This document shows, piece after piece, positions 33,182 to 45,500 of a DNA stretch of 64,000 nt; the stretch's first letter is position 1, and each line of letters begins with the position of its first letter. Source of the stretch: Sphaerulina vaccinii (taxonomy: Eukaryota; Ascomycota; Dothideomycetes; Mycosphaerellales; Mycosphaerellaceae); assembly GCA_022570795.1 (NCBI GenBank), contig JAKUDP010000006.1, forward strand, positions 2,046,001 through 2,110,000, given 5' to 3'. The notes beneath the pieces are model-generated. The model was not told where the DNA came from and searched no databases. It saw only the letters and a program-made list of their open reading frames with translations. The position numbers were made by a program, and so were the translations under genes.

Positions 33182-34726
33182 TCACACTTGAGCCCTTCTC
33201 ACCTTCACAACAGCAGGAAACTCCGTAGCTCTGACCAGAAATATGTTCTGGACTGGCAGATTTCTCCCATCCTTAAACTCCCCAGCAACCTCAACGTCGA
33301 ATTTCTCCACAAGCTGAGGCAACGCCTTCAAAATCACCAAACTGGCAATATTCTTGCCGATGCAAGTCCTCGATCCCAGCCCGAAAGGAAAGTAAGCTGC
33401 TTGCATCTTCTCTTTCGTCTCCTTGTCACTTTCCAACCATCTCTCAGGCTTGAATTTCTCCGCCTCGGGGAAGTATGCATTGTTGTAGTGCATTGCCCAA
33501 GCATTCATACTGACTGTACATCCAGAAGGAAAGTGATATCCGCAAATTGTGGCTCCTCCCAGTGGTACGACGCGTGGAAGTCCGAAGCCTGTTTGTGGGA
33601 AGAGGCGGAGTGTTTCGTCAATGATAGCGTTGAGATATGGGAGCGATTGAGCCGTTCTAAAGCTCAAATCTTTGGCTGGGACGCCTGTGGAGACGAGCTC
33701 TTCGCGAAGTCTGGCTAGAGTGTGTGGACTGCTGACAAGGTTGTAGAAGGCCCAGGTCAAAGTTGTACTTGTTGTGTCTGACCCAGCAGTGACATTCGCT
33801 CCAAGACCCATTGTGATGTGCGCATCGTTAAAGTAGACTGAATCTCGCTCATTGACATCGAGAAACTTGTCGAGAATGCTTGTCGGTGTACCTTCTGTCT
33901 TCTCTACGATGGATGGGTCTGCGGCTCGATCTTGTCGACGATTGAAGGTAGTTTCGGAAGTGTAGTTGTCGAGATACATCTTCCCACTCCCTTTCGACTT
34001 CGTGAGGCGGGCAATGAAGCGCTTGACAGCGATGAAGGGAGCGTGAAAGTATGGATAGAAGCCCATTAGGCCTCCGTATGTGAAGGCTGCATAGACTGAC
34101 TTCGAAAGGTTGCCGACATCTTCACCTTGGTCGAGGAAGCCGAAGCGTCTACCATATGTGACGATACCGATGGAGTCGAACGCCATGCATGTGATCTCCC
34201 AAGATAGATCGACGACCTCTCCGGCGCTTCTCTCCAGTCTTTGTATAAGCAAGCTTGCACACTCAGCGACTCCTGTTTCGTATGCAAAGACGGAACTCAT
34301 GCTGTACATGGCACTGAATCTCTTGCGAAGGTCTCCATGAAACTTGTTCGATCGTTCTTTGAATAGACTTGTTGTGCCTGGCGGACTCCATGGCTCGTAG
34401 AAGTCGGACTTGTCGAATCCTCCGTTCCAGCCATGGATCGGCTTGATTGCTTCTGGTGTTGCAAAGCTGTAGTGTCCAGGTGCAATTCGGACGACGGGTC
34501 CGTACACCTTGTGAAGTTCTTGGACGTCTTCATGCCAGTGATTGTTGTAGAAGCGGTAAAAAGTCTGTAGTGAGGTGATGCGAGCGAGAGGTGGTCCAGG
34601 TATGTCTTTGAGCGGGTCTGTGAAGAGGACATAGATCTGGTGGAGGACATAGATAACAGCTGCTGCCAAGAAAAGACACAACGTCAACGCCATGTTCTTT
34701 GTGCAGTACTGCTCTGAAGCAGTCAA
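33182..34726 (-). CDS. Cytochrome P450 monooxygenase, pisatin-demethylase-like
   Basis: A single exon of 514 residues. The start at 34726 gives 11 polar residues before a membrane anchor (about 12-35); the ATG at 34693 (residue 12) is an equally good start. The proline hinge DIPGPP follows at 41-46. The I-helix oxygen-binding motif AGSDTT is at 314-319, the ExxR motif ETLR at 371-374, a PERW block at 427-430, and the heme-ligand signature FPFGLGSRTCIGKN has its Cys at 455. All key residues are intact. Sequence style is close to the fungal pisatin-demethylase/benzoate-type E-class group, which acts on phenolic or secondary metabolites in the ER membrane. The substrate cannot be read. It is tail-to-tail with the repeat-precursor gene. 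Confidence 0.93.
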   Translation of the reverse strand: MTASEQYCTKNMALTLCLFLAAAVIYVLHQIYVLFTDPLKDIPGPPLARITSLQTFYRFYNNHWHEDVQELHKVYGPVVRIAPGHYSFATPEAIKPIHGWNGGFDKSDFYEPWSPPGTTSLFKERSNKFHGDLRKRFSAMYSMSSVFAYETGVAECASLLIQRLERSAGEVVDLSWEITCMAFDSIGIVTYGRRFGFLDQGEDVGNLSKSVYAAFTYGGLMGFYPYFHAPFIAVKRFIARLTKSKGSGKMYLDNYTSETTFNRRQDRAADPSIVEKTEGTPTSILDKFLDVNERDSVYFNDAHITMGLGANVTAGSDTTSTTLTWAFYNLVSSPHTLARLREELVSTGVPAKDLSFRTAQSLPYLNAIIDETLRLFPQTGFGLPRVVPLGGATICGYHFPSGCTVSMNAWAMHYNNAYFPEAEKFKPERWLESDKETKEKMQAAYFPFGLGSRTCIGKNIASLVILKALPQLVEKFDVEVAGEFKDGRNLPVQNIFLVRATEFPAVVKVRRAQV

Positions 34727-35236
34727 GAAGTCCTAGAAGTGGTGTTCGAAGGTTGCTCCGCAAACATTATCGAATACTGCTTTGTATAGATCAGTGAATA
34801 TGAGTAACCGTGCCGCCTACACTATGCCAGCTCATCATACTGATAGTCCTGGCTCGCGGATGTCAGTATGCATACCTAGTTTCTGCTCCTAGGCAGGATT
34901 CGTGGATATATGCAGCAGCGCCATCTTAGCCCACGGATCCGCCCAATCTGGCCATTGAGATTATATGCACTACTGCATGCATAATGCATGGGCATACGTC
35001 GGATCCAGTTGCGTGGCTCGGACCTTGGTACAAGGGAGCTCCGTCCCTGCAGAAGAAGTGCCGAGCCATTGAGCAATGGCCAGTAGGAGAAGTCGCGTCA
35101 ATGGCTTGCTTGTGACGGTGCTGTCCGATTCCTGGTAGATGGACTGACATGGACATCGATCACGATAAATTGACAGCAGTGCTACCTTTCGCAAAGCTAA
35201 TCAGAACTTAGCTGATCATGCTTGTTGAAGTCCAGC
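34727..35236. other. Intergenic region, no gene seen
   Basis: The P450 upstream region and the 3' end of the urea permease gene. Short minus-strand frames are not supported. Confidence 0.5.
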
Positions 35237-37398
35237 TCATAAGTGGTGAGACTTCTTAGCGACTTGCTCGCTGTCACTAGCACTACTAGCTGCTTCCTCG
35301 TGCATTGGCACACCTTGGATATGCTCTCTCTTCCGCGAGCCAACCACTTTGCGCAGCATTGTCGTCCGACCTTCCCAGATTGGCATCAGAGTGATTGTGG
35401 CGGACGCAAAGAATGCCCAGAGAAACAGCACTACCACCCAGCCTTTGAAGAAGCCCCGCGAGAAGACGTAGCCGGTAGCGTACATTGGCACTGGCCACAG
35501 TATGAGTAGTATCAAGCAGAGCGTCGAGCTTGCAACGATGGATCTGTTGCGTGACCGAAGCAGGATGGAAGACTCTTCCTCGTGGGCAGAAAACGTTGTG
35601 GCTGGCAAAGCGTTGAAGATCGGGTCCTTCGTCTCCGGTACCGTGTTCGCCACAACGTCTTCTGCAACGTCCGCTTCTAGAACGCCGAGATCCTGCGGGC
35701 GTATGTTGTCAAGCAAATGGTTCCAGTCGTATTCATCGGGCTTGAGGTAAGTGATCGCAGGCGTCAACACAAGTGGCCCACAAAGTGCCATCATGTTGCC
35801 AGCCACAAGTGGCAGGTTTCCAGACAGAGTCTCTATCGTGATTTCGCCGTATTCTGTCCAAGCCTGCAGAAACCACGCGATCAGACCTGCAGCAGAGCTG
35901 ACCAATGGTGCGATAATGACTGCTTGTTGAGATTGCTTCTTCCACATCACTGTGCATACCATCGGCACAACCGCTGAGTCTACGAATATGCCGATTGCAG
36001 TAATCAAGAATCCAACGGAGAAGCCTGCGTGATTGAAGCCGCATGCTACAGCTGCTGCAAATATCGTAAAGACCACAGCTGCGTACTCGGCAAAGCGTTT
36101 GAGCTGTTTCTCGGTGGCGTTTGTGTTGACGTAAGCTCTGTAGACGTTGTACGATAGCAATGCCGTAGTCGCAACAGTTTCCGAAGACATTGCAGATGTG
36201 ACTGCCATGAATACCATGAGCAATACAGCAATCACACCTCCATTGCCCATGATAGCAAGAGCAGCATAAGGCATGGCCATGCCACTACTGACCTCGTATG
36301 CATTCATGCGTTCCGGATATGTTGGAAACGATGGTAAATGCTCTATTGCTGCCGCAGCAAGGCCATATGTACTGGCAAGGACGAAAGGTATGGTGAACCA
36401 GGCGAGTCCACCAAGTAGGTAGCCTTTGGAAGTGCTCCGTGGATCGGCTGCGATGGCCTTTTGGAAGAGTTGAGAGTCGACGGAGGCTGCGAAGCCGGTT
36501 CCGACGAACACGAGACCGATGTAGCCGCCTTGCTGGCTTGCCATCGTCAGGTATGAGCCTTCAGAGTTGCCTGAGACAGGATGTAGAGTTGCAGCTTCCT
36601 TGAGCAAAGTCCACATTCTGTCTGGCGAGCCGATTATGCTGGAGTTAGTATAGACTACGAAGATGGACATCATCATTACGATGTAGATGATAACCTGAAC
36701 AAAGTCAGTATATGATACACCAGCTATCGAATAGGGCAGTCCTCACAGTATGCACCCAATCCGTGATGAATGTGGCCTTGATGCCTCCCGCAAGAGTGTA
36801 TATTACAACACCAATCGGAAGGAGGAAACAGGCTCCGTCTCGATTGATTCCCGTCATCGCAGCAAAGACGGCAGAGCCACCCACTAGCAGGTTGATCGTG
36901 GTGATTACTTGGTAGATCAGACTGTAGCATGTAAAGACGACATGTGCTGCAGTTCCATATCGTACTCTGACGACTTGTAAGAACGTCTGAGCATGAGGCG
37001 CCCGTCGTTTGAGCTCGATTGCTGCAACAGAGAAGAGCAAGATCTGGACCGAGGCACCAGCGGCATACTGTATAGCGTCAGTAATGACCTGTATAAAATC
37101 ACAGAGACCAGCATACCCAGAAAGGTCCAGAAACACCATAGCTGTAGCCGTAACTCGTGCTCGTCAAGAGTGTGGCCGCAATCGTCCAGGATGAAACCAC
37201 AGCAGAAGCTGTGAGACCAGTCTTCACGGAATGTCTCGCAGTCATGAACATCTCAGTATCCTGCTCCTCGTTCATGTAATTCGCCAGATACCAGGACAGT
37301 GCTGACATGCCTGCAGCAAAGACTGCGCCCACTCCCACGATGATGCCATAGCCAACGCCTTGTGATAGCGGTGGTGATATTTGAAAAGAGTCCGCCAT
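35237..37398 (-). CDS. DUR3: Urea/polyamine permease, sodium:solute symporter family
   Basis: Three exons, 37398-37117, 37067-36747 and 36694-35237, with introns of 49 bp (GTATGC..ATACAG) and 52 bp (GTGAGG..TTCAG). Joins read VSGPFW-YAAGASVQILL and DWVHT-VIIYIV, as in yeast Dur3. The 686-residue protein has about 15 membrane spans. It shows the family blocks SVKTGLTASAVVSSWTIAATLL, FLLPIGVVIYTLAGGIKATFITDW, YLLGGLAWFTIPF, VFMAVTSAMSSE and, near the C-terminus, PVPMYATGYVFSRGFFKGWVV. Dur3 takes up urea and some polyamines at the plasma membrane. An upstream in-frame ATG at 37416 would add six residues. GATA-type sites lie upstream, consistent with nitrogen control. Confidence 0.93.
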
Positions 37399-37517
37399 CT
37401 TCTGGAGAGTGAGCAAGAGTAGTGCGTATCGAGACTACGTCTTGACTACATCCAGCAGAGCTATATTCTGAATACAGCTCCGCCATTGTTGTTTGATCAA
37501 CGTACAAGCTCAATGCA

Positions 37518-37704
37518 GATAAGGACTGTTTGCGGCTATCGGATACTGATGCTCGTACTCTAGCAAAAGGCCCGACCCCAGATTCGAGATAGAGGGCCCA
37601 ATGATCATGTCGATCGAAGGATGTTGAAGAAGTGGATTGCTCTTTCGCGAGTCGGCCAAGCTCGGCCTATCTGTTGCGGAGCACTTTTATGCGCTGATCT
37701 TATC
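37518..37704 (-). promoter_or_regulatory. GATA-factor sites upstream of the urea permease
   Basis: GATAAG at 37518-37523 (plus strand) and CTTATC at 37699-37704 (GATAAG on the minus strand) lie 120 and 301 bp upstream of the permease start, with further ATCGGATA-type sequences between. Fungal AreA/NIT2 nitrogen regulators bind HGATAR, usually in pairs. That they act here is inference. Confidence 0.4.
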
Positions 37705-37989
37705 TTCAGTAGATACGCTTGACTCTGTTTCATGCTAATGTTAGTCATGTCTTGCAATTCTCCCTGAATTGCTGTAATAGCCACACGTGCGCTCCGTCAT
37801 TCCAGACTAGATTGATACAGTGGATAGAGAGCAGGCATACAGCTCACCTGGGCTGTGACCATCGCATGGTCTACCCTGTCCGTATGGGGGTGCTGGGGCA
37901 CTGCATCTCTAGACACAGGACATCGCTATCGACACGTGTCTCAGAGGGTACTTCCGCCTTTTGACCACATGCCATAGACTCGCTCCTCA

Positions 37990-39246
37990 CTAGAGTTGTC
38001 GTGAACCCTTTTGGCGGTTGAATGTCACGACTCTTCGCACAAGTGGCCGAGCGGGCTCACGAGACTCGCAGTTCGTCTCAGCGGCAGCTCCAGAAGGAGG
38101 CACGAGATGCTGCTGAACAAGTTGCTGCAACCACGCCGCGTCTTCTGACTTGCCTTTCTTGATGGCAAGGTCGATGGATCGTGCTATAGGTCTCGATAAA
38201 TAACTCCAGAGATGATTCGACAGACGTTGAACAGCCTCAGGATTGGATACCATGTCTCGCAACAACTTGACAAAGACAGTCTCATCCGGATTTGTAGGGT
38301 GTGCGAGTGGCAGCAAAGCGAGGTCGACATTTCTGCGCAAGACAACACCGGGGTCTCCTCTAAACTCTGTGAAGTGCCTTCTCATGGCGGTGCAAAATAA
38401 CTCGTATTGCGCGAGTTTGGTTCGTGGAGGTTCATGAAATAGAAGAGCTTTGAAGATTCTGTGGTCAGCTGCTGCAGTGGATGTAGTAGCTGGGCCAGAT
38501 CGTGGGGCTTGGCGTGCCTATTCGAATGTACGAGTACCCTCGTCCTTATCCCATGTTCGGAATCGCCTCATTCCTTGCAGGATGCGGACACGGCAGCTTA
38601 TGGCTTTGTCTGCATTTCCTGGAGTATTCCAAAGGTACGCATCTACCAACGAACGTAGTAGGCGTCCACGCCATGAGTCGGACCACTCTCCGTGCGCAAT
38701 GTAGAGCAATGCTTGGGTGAGCTCAGCTTGGCTGAGCAGCGTCAGGATCCACTGTTCCACGCATGATCCCAGATCAGCCTCAATTGCGAGATGGCATATG
38801 TAAATTGCCGTTTCATTGTCGTGATAGACTAAAGGCAGCCACCGTGAGATATCTTGTAGCAGATACGCCAGCAGCGGTTTCACGGTAAGAGCATCTTCGA
38901 GCCCACCATGCTGCCGACTGAAAGTGTATGCAGCCTCAAGGCAGATACGTATAGCATTGGTGGAAGCTGTGTCGCGTTTGATCAAGGAACATAAAGTGAG
39001 CATCGCACCTCGCGCATAGGCGGCAACAGATTGTTCCAACGACCTGTCGACCGTTCCGAGCTTTGCTCTCCACCGCCTCTCCTCACGTTCTCGGTTCCGC
39101 TTGAAAGCGTCGGCGCGTTGTACGCTGGCAGTGAAAGATTCATTGTTCCATGTCCCTCCAGCGCTGAGCTCGACACCTGACGCTTCGGATGGTGCTGCTG
39201 TTGCAGCAGAATGTCTGCGTTGCTGTAGGGCCTTGGGCAATTGCAA
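37990..39246 (-). CDS. Unknown protein, two exons, start codon not found
   Basis: Exon A (39246-38538) joins exon B (38471-37990) across a 66-bp intron (GTACTC..CTGCAG). The join is in phase and reads WDKDE-AADHRIFKALLFHEPPRTK. The roughly 396-residue product is mostly alpha-helical and reads like a real protein (AAYARGAMLTLCSLIKRD, LLAYLLQDISRWLPLVYHDN, LLRDMVSNPEAVQRLSNHLW), with no recognised family. The frame begins at a TTG and is closed by a TAA 30 bases upstream with no ATG between, so the true first exon must lie further upstream or has been lost. The AT-rich transposon block starts about 430 bp upstream. A frame with ATG at 39667 (100 codons) is a candidate first exon, but no in-phase splice is evident. 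Confidence 0.6.
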
Positions 39247-39364
39247 TCGAAATGCACTGCGCCGCGCTATGCATTACGACGCGCTGCTGCAAGCTTGAAG
39301 TGACATCCTACACCCTTGCAAATCTCTTTGCTCCCAGTCCCCTTTGATGCCAATGGAACAAGGC

Positions 39365-39667
39365 TCATGGTCTGCTCTGGCAGTGTCCGACGCGTCTTGC
39401 GCGCGTCACGGTTCTGAGAGCAAAGGTTACTGCTGGGCTTCCAAGATGAGCGGTGGGTCTCTCATGTATCCAGTCCAGTGAGCACTGCCTTGGGCACTCT
39501 ACACGTATCGCGAGAGGTGATGTCTCTGGAGAAGATGATGATGAAGTTGATGTAGGAGTGAAGTGTTGTTTGTGTAGATTGAGTGCATTGTAAGGGTCTA
39601 TGTGCACTACAGAAGGGTGAGAACTAGTGGTGCTGCCGCCGGTAGTACCACGGCTGCCAAGCAACAT
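39365..39667 (-). CDS. Possible first exon next to the AT-rich boundary
   Basis: This 100-codon frame starts with an ATG about 20 bp inside the GC-normal side of the boundary. Its first half is Ser/Thr-rich (TSTSSSSSPETSP). It could be the missing N-terminus of the unknown gene downstream on the same strand, but I find no donor/acceptor pair in matching phase, so the call is weak. Confidence 0.25.
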   Translation of the reverse strand: MLLGSRGTTGGSTTSSHPSVVHIDPYNALNLHKQHFTPTSTSSSSSPETSPLAIRVECPRQCSLDWIHERPTAHLGSPAVTFALRTVTRARRVGHCQSRP

Positions 39668-39689
39668 TCAACATCCCCTATTGTTTGGT

Positions 39690-42307
39690 ATAGTTCGATC
39701 CTCTATATATACTAACTCTAACGAGTTCGACTACCTATACGAACTCTAAAACTTCTAATATTCAATTTAATATTTAATTACTACTAAAGTAGTTAACCTT
39801 TCTTTTACTAGCTACTACTTTAGTATTATCTACTATATCTAGTATATCTCTAAACTTTTTAAACTTTTTCTTTCTAAGTAGTTTAGTTAGACTATTAGCT
39901 ACTATAGTATTAGTTAGAGTATAGATTAAGTCTATTTTCTTATTATTAATCTATTCTACTATATACTTATATTATATATTAATATATTTTATTTTACTAT
40001 AGAATTAATAGTTCTTTACTAAAATAATAGCTTCTTAGTTATTACTATAGATAATTATAGTATATATCTATTTCTTATCTAATTCTTTAAATAGTAGCTT
40101 TAACTAAATAGCTTCTTTAGTACTAGTAGCTTTAACTAAATAGCTTCCTTAGTAATAGTAGCTTTAACTAAATAGCCTCTTTAGTAATATTAGATTATCT
40201 AATATACTTAGCTTTATAAGTAGAAAGAGCTATAGTTAGCTATATTTCTAATAACTAGCTAATTATACTACTACTAATATTAAATATATAGCCTAAAGTA
40301 GAATACTTTAAACTAGTATTACTAGTATAATCTAAGTTAGTCTATCTAGTAAAAGAGCCTAGAATATTATTAAATATAAGCTTATAGTCTAGTATAGTTT
40401 ATAGATACTAGAAGATATATTTTATAGCCTTTATATAGCTATTATCTAAATTAGATATAAATTAGCTTATAACTAATACTATATATATAATATTAGGCCT
40501 TATACTAAGTATTATATATATATAAAGCTACTAACTATACTCTAGTACTTTTTTCTAAACTTATCTAAAGCTATATATATATAGAGTTAGCTTTAGTAAG
40601 CTTTATATCTATATTTATTAGAATAGTAGCTTTATAGTACTTCTATATACTATACTTTTATAGTATTCTTTTAATATATACCTTCTATCTAAGATATATT
40701 ATTTAGCTAGCTCTATTTTACTAAATAGTAATACTAGGCTATAATATATATTTACTAAAATCTACTATTCTAAAATACTAATATAGAGCTAGCTTTAGTT
40801 AGTTAATAGCTTTTATATCTAGGCCTATAATAAGTAGATTATCTATATAAGTAGCTATAAAGATATTACTTTTATAGAATATACTTTAGTCTATATCTAA
40901 TAGTTTAAAGCTATACTTTTTTAGATAGCTAGTAAAGAGGTTATACTAGATATATAGTAACTATTTAAGGCTATATAGAGCTTTAATAAGCTTATAGATC
41001 TACTAGCTATTAGTATTAGTAAAGATTATTTTATTAAGGTTAGTACTAAAGCTATTAGAGCTAGGCTCTATCTTTTCGAAGCTAATTAGCTATTTAATAA
41101 ATATATTACTTTTAATATTATAGTAGAGAAAAGCTATCTCTATATCTATCTAGTATAGATAATAGCTCTTAGTATATATAATAGCAAATATAGCTTTATA
41201 GCTTATTATTTTAATAGTAGATATATATATTTTAGAAGTATTACTATTATTTTATTTAAAACTATAAGTAATCTAGTAATACTTATATTTCTCTTTAGTA
41301 CTATTAGTATAGTATTTAACTATAAATATCTACTATCTACTAAAAATTTTCTATCTATAACTTAGAGATATATATAGTTAATATTACTATATAAATTAAT
41401 AGATAGTAGATTATATTAGAAATAGAACTTTCTTATTCTAGCTAGTAGATATTCTAAACTAGCTACTTTTATAAGCAATTTGCTTTTTTTTCTTTTTATT
41501 ACTATATACTTCTACCTCTATACTACTATTCTATAATATACTACTAATAATATCTAGATAGGTATTAATATTAACTATCTAATTGCCGAGATAATTATAA
41601 TATTACTATCTTAGCTAGCTACTTAGAAAGCAAACTAAATAGTCTATATCTACTTACTATACTAATATATATTTGCGCCTTAATTCTATATCTAATAAAG
41701 CTAATATAACTCTTAATAAATACTAGAACTATACTATAATAAGAGATTTCAGAACTACTAAGATAGTATAGTTATCTAGTATTAGATAGATATAAAAAGA
41801 ATTAGATAGGCCTACTTTTAATAAAGTAGTATTAATTTTATAATAATAGAGGCTATAATAAGCTCTTTTTCTACTTATTCTAACTAGTCTTTCGAGAGCT
41901 CTATTTATTTTTTATAGCTAGCTTTTATATTAAATATCTATTAACTTATAAAAGTAAGAATATATAGTAATATATAGAGTACTAGTTAATAAGAGTATTA
42001 GTTATATAAACTAATTCTTACCTCTATAAAGAATAGAGAGGCCTTCTAAGTTATAGAGCAACTACTATCTATATATATTCTATATATAATCTATACTTAG
42101 ATTTAAAAATATTAATTCTTTCTATAGTCTAGATTCTCTTTCTAGAATTAAGATACTATATTCTTAGATCTAGCTCTTATATTATTACTAGTTCTTTTAT
42201 ATAGTACTAATTAATATATAGTATATAGAACTATATATTATATCTATATCTAGAGCTACTACTTCCTACTAGCTTTAGATATATATTTTCTAATATATTT
42301 AGCTATC
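39690..42307 (-). mobile_element. RIP-degraded Copia remnant (RT and RNase H)
   Basis: AT-rich sequence full of stop codons. On the minus strand, reading through stops, Ty1/Copia landmarks are visible: a TYIDNLLI stretch (from the YVDD reverse transcriptase active site) at about 40829-40858, an LKALYSLK stretch (from the ALYGLKQ motif) near 40970, and ALSTYKAKYI (from the RNase H ALSSxEAEY motif) near 40203-40240. It differs from the two Copia copies that follow, so it is a second family. LTRs were not identified. It is not functional. Confidence 0.65.
40092..40187. repeat. Tandem triplicate of a 32-bp unit
   Basis: Three direct copies, 40092-40123, 40124-40155 and 40156-40187, each starting TAGTAGCTTTAACTAAATAG and differing at one or two bases. 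It lies inside the degraded Copia remnant. Confidence 0.8.
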
Positions 42308-42554
42308 TATCGAAATAGGACGATAATATATATACTTATAATATATAGAAAGAGTTTTAATATATAATAGAAGTAGAAGCGTTAGATAGGAACTAACTAT
42401 ATTAATTATATTAGTTAGATATAGGTTGTATCTCCTCCTAAGATATAGAGTATTAGATAAGTTATATAACCTACTATTATATAACCTATATTATATAATC
42501 TAATCTCTAAGGGAATATCTCTTAGATAGTCTAACTAGACTATACTTTCTAATA
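42308..42554 (-). repeat. 3' LTR of the outer Copia element
   Basis: 247 bp, same orientation as 53555-53800 and inverted relative to the inner element's LTRs. Confidence 0.85.
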
Positions 42555-45500
42555 CTCCTACTTAGGCTAGATAGTTCTTCTACTCTATATTCTAGTACTT
42601 ATATTCTATTCTAAATCTTAATAACTTATTAAGTATAGAAAAGCTATTTATATAAGCTAGAGTTATCTTATAAACTTCTAGAATTAGGGACTATTTTTCG
42701 GCTTAGTTAACCTATCTATAACTATCTCTTTTATTAGAATATATACTACTACTATCTTTCTTTACTACTAGAGTCTTCTAATATTATTATAAGCTATATT
42801 AATATATTTTAATCTTTTATAGGTATAGGTATCTTTAACTAGAGTTAGAGATACTTAGTTGTCCTCTATAATCTAAATAGGTCTAAGTTTATTTACTATA
42901 TCGAAGTTTGCTTTAATAAGTAGTTAAAAAGAATATTCTCCTACTAACTCTATATAGTCTATTTCTCTTAGAAGTGCTACTAGGAATTAAAATTACTTAG
43001 TATATATATTTAGAGCTATATACTTAGCTTCTATAGTTAATATTACTATAGACTTCTACTTCTTACTTATCTAAGATACTAGTACTCTATAGAAGAAGAA
43101 GATAGATTCTAGAACTAAGACTCTATCTACCTTATCTATTATATAGTTAGAGTCTAAATATCTAATAAAGCTTCTACTACTTCTTCTAAATATAAGTTCT
43201 AGGTCTAGGGACAATCTAAGGTATCTTACTAGTTTCTTTAAAGTATTTATATATTCTCTTATTAGATTAGCTATATATAAGCTTAGTCTACTAAGAGCGA
43301 AAGTAATATCTAGTCTTATTATAACTATCGGCTATATCTATATACCTATCTAGCTTTAGTACTTCTATTTAGTATATCTCTTATTAGATAGAATTGCTTT
43401 AGTAAAGCTTTTATAACTATCTATTAGAAAGAGAGTTAAATAGGTATTTTCCTTAGTTATATTTAGCTTTATAAGATTCTCTTAGATATAGTATTTTTAA
43501 TTAAGCTTTAGAGTTCCTATAACTCTATCTTTTATTATTTTTATTCTAAGAATCTTTTCTAGCTTCTTTAGATTCTTAATCTTAAAGACCTTACTAAGCT
43601 ATTTCTTAAACTAGAGAATATTCTTTAGCTCTAGTACTATAATAGATATATTATCTATATAGGTTAGAACTATAATTCTTTTTTCTCTATAAATAAGTAG
43701 ATATAGATTAATCTCTAATTAATCGAATTCTATTTATTCTAGCTTTAAGATATAGAGTTTATTCTAGTCTCTTACTACTTACTTAAGTCTATAGAGACTC
43801 TTTAGAATCTTTAGAACCTAGTTTAGTAGAACTTCTACTTCTAGAGGTAGAATTATATAAATATTTTCTTTTAGAAAGCTTTTTATAAATATATTATTTA
43901 TATCTACTTAGTATATTTCTAAGTCCTTCTTGCAAATAACTACTATAAATACTTTTAAAGTATTATATTTTATAGTTAGTATAAAAGTATTCTTAAAGTC
44001 TACTTTAAACTTCTAGAAGAACTTTCTAGTAACTAGTTTTACTTTAAACTTTTTAATAGCTTTACTAATTAATTTTTTTATATTAAAGACCTATTTAGAT
44101 ATTATAAGGTTTATACCCTTTAGTAGTATAACTAGCTTCTAGGTATAGTTACTATCTAAAGCTACTAGTTTTCTCTAAATTATTTCTTCCTATATATAGC
44201 TCTATTTAGAATTTTATATTATCTTTTTATAGAACTTTAGAATAGGAACCTCTTACTTTAAAGTAATATTAGGTCCGAGTACTATAAATATAACCTTCTT
44301 AATCTCTACTAAAGTTTCCTAGATATAATTTCCTTTTTTTTTAATTAAGCTAAGAAATACTTTATAATACTTTAGATTAAGTATATTCTCTTCTTTATTT
44401 CTCTACCTCTTTTAGAGGACCTACTTTATAACTATACTATAGACTTTAGATTTAGGTTCTTTCCTTTAATCTAAAATAGATTTCCTTCTTTTCTAGAATT
44501 ATACTTTTACTTCTAGTAGATCTTATATAATATCTAGATATTTTCTAATATATATATTTCTACTAGTCTCTTAATAAACTTTAGTTAGCTAATTAGTTAG
44601 CTACTCTATTCTAATTTTCTCTTTCTAAAGCTATATACTTCTAGAGTTTTTTTTTTCTAGATTTAATATTCTCTAGTACTTTTTTTTATCTATTAGTAGA
44701 GGTCTAAGTTATATAAATAGTAGTTAATATTTAGTAGAGCCTCTAGGGCCTAATAGACTTTAGAACTCCTTCTACTTCTTTAGTTTCTCTACTAGTTTCC
44801 TAACTAGTATACTACTAGATTAGTTAAGCTTAGGAATATTTAACTTTAAATTTTCTTCTTTCTTATATTTAAATTATTTAGTATTACTATAAGCCTTAAT
44901 AGTCTCTATATTAGGCTTCTAGAAAAGCTATATTTTAGTAGTATCTAGAATATAACTAATAAATATAGTATTCTTACTTCTATTTATTAGTTTATCTAAT
45001 TATATTCTAGCTAGCTAGAACTTTAGATTTATATATATAACTACTCTATAGCTCTAGACTCTAAAGTATAATACTAAAGGTCTCTATTCTAAGAATACTT
45101 TCTTAAGTAAGACTTTAAATCTATTAATATCTAGCCTATTTAGAAAAGTATTCTTAATAATAATACTTACTTCTAGTATCTTAGGCTAGAACTTAATTAG
45201 TATATTAGATTCTTCTAGTATTACTTTTACTTTTTCTTTAGAGGTCTAGATCGATCTTTTAATAACTCTATTCTAAATAGAGTTATATACCTTAGTAGTA
45301 TAGAAAGAGATTCTATTCTTTTTTTTCTACTACTTTAGTATAGTAAAAAGCTTTCTAGCTCTATTACTTTTTACTACTTAGAAAAAATTTCTAGATTAAA
45401 GCTCTACTTTCCTTTTCTATTAGTAGAAAGTAGGTAGTATATCTATTTTTAACTTTAGTAGAAAGGCCTACTTCTTTCTTAAAAAGTTATTAATAATTTT

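Noticed and set aside
39680..39720. tRNA-like GTTCGATCC sequence at the AT-rich boundary
   Set aside because: No acceptor or anticodon stem can be formed around it.
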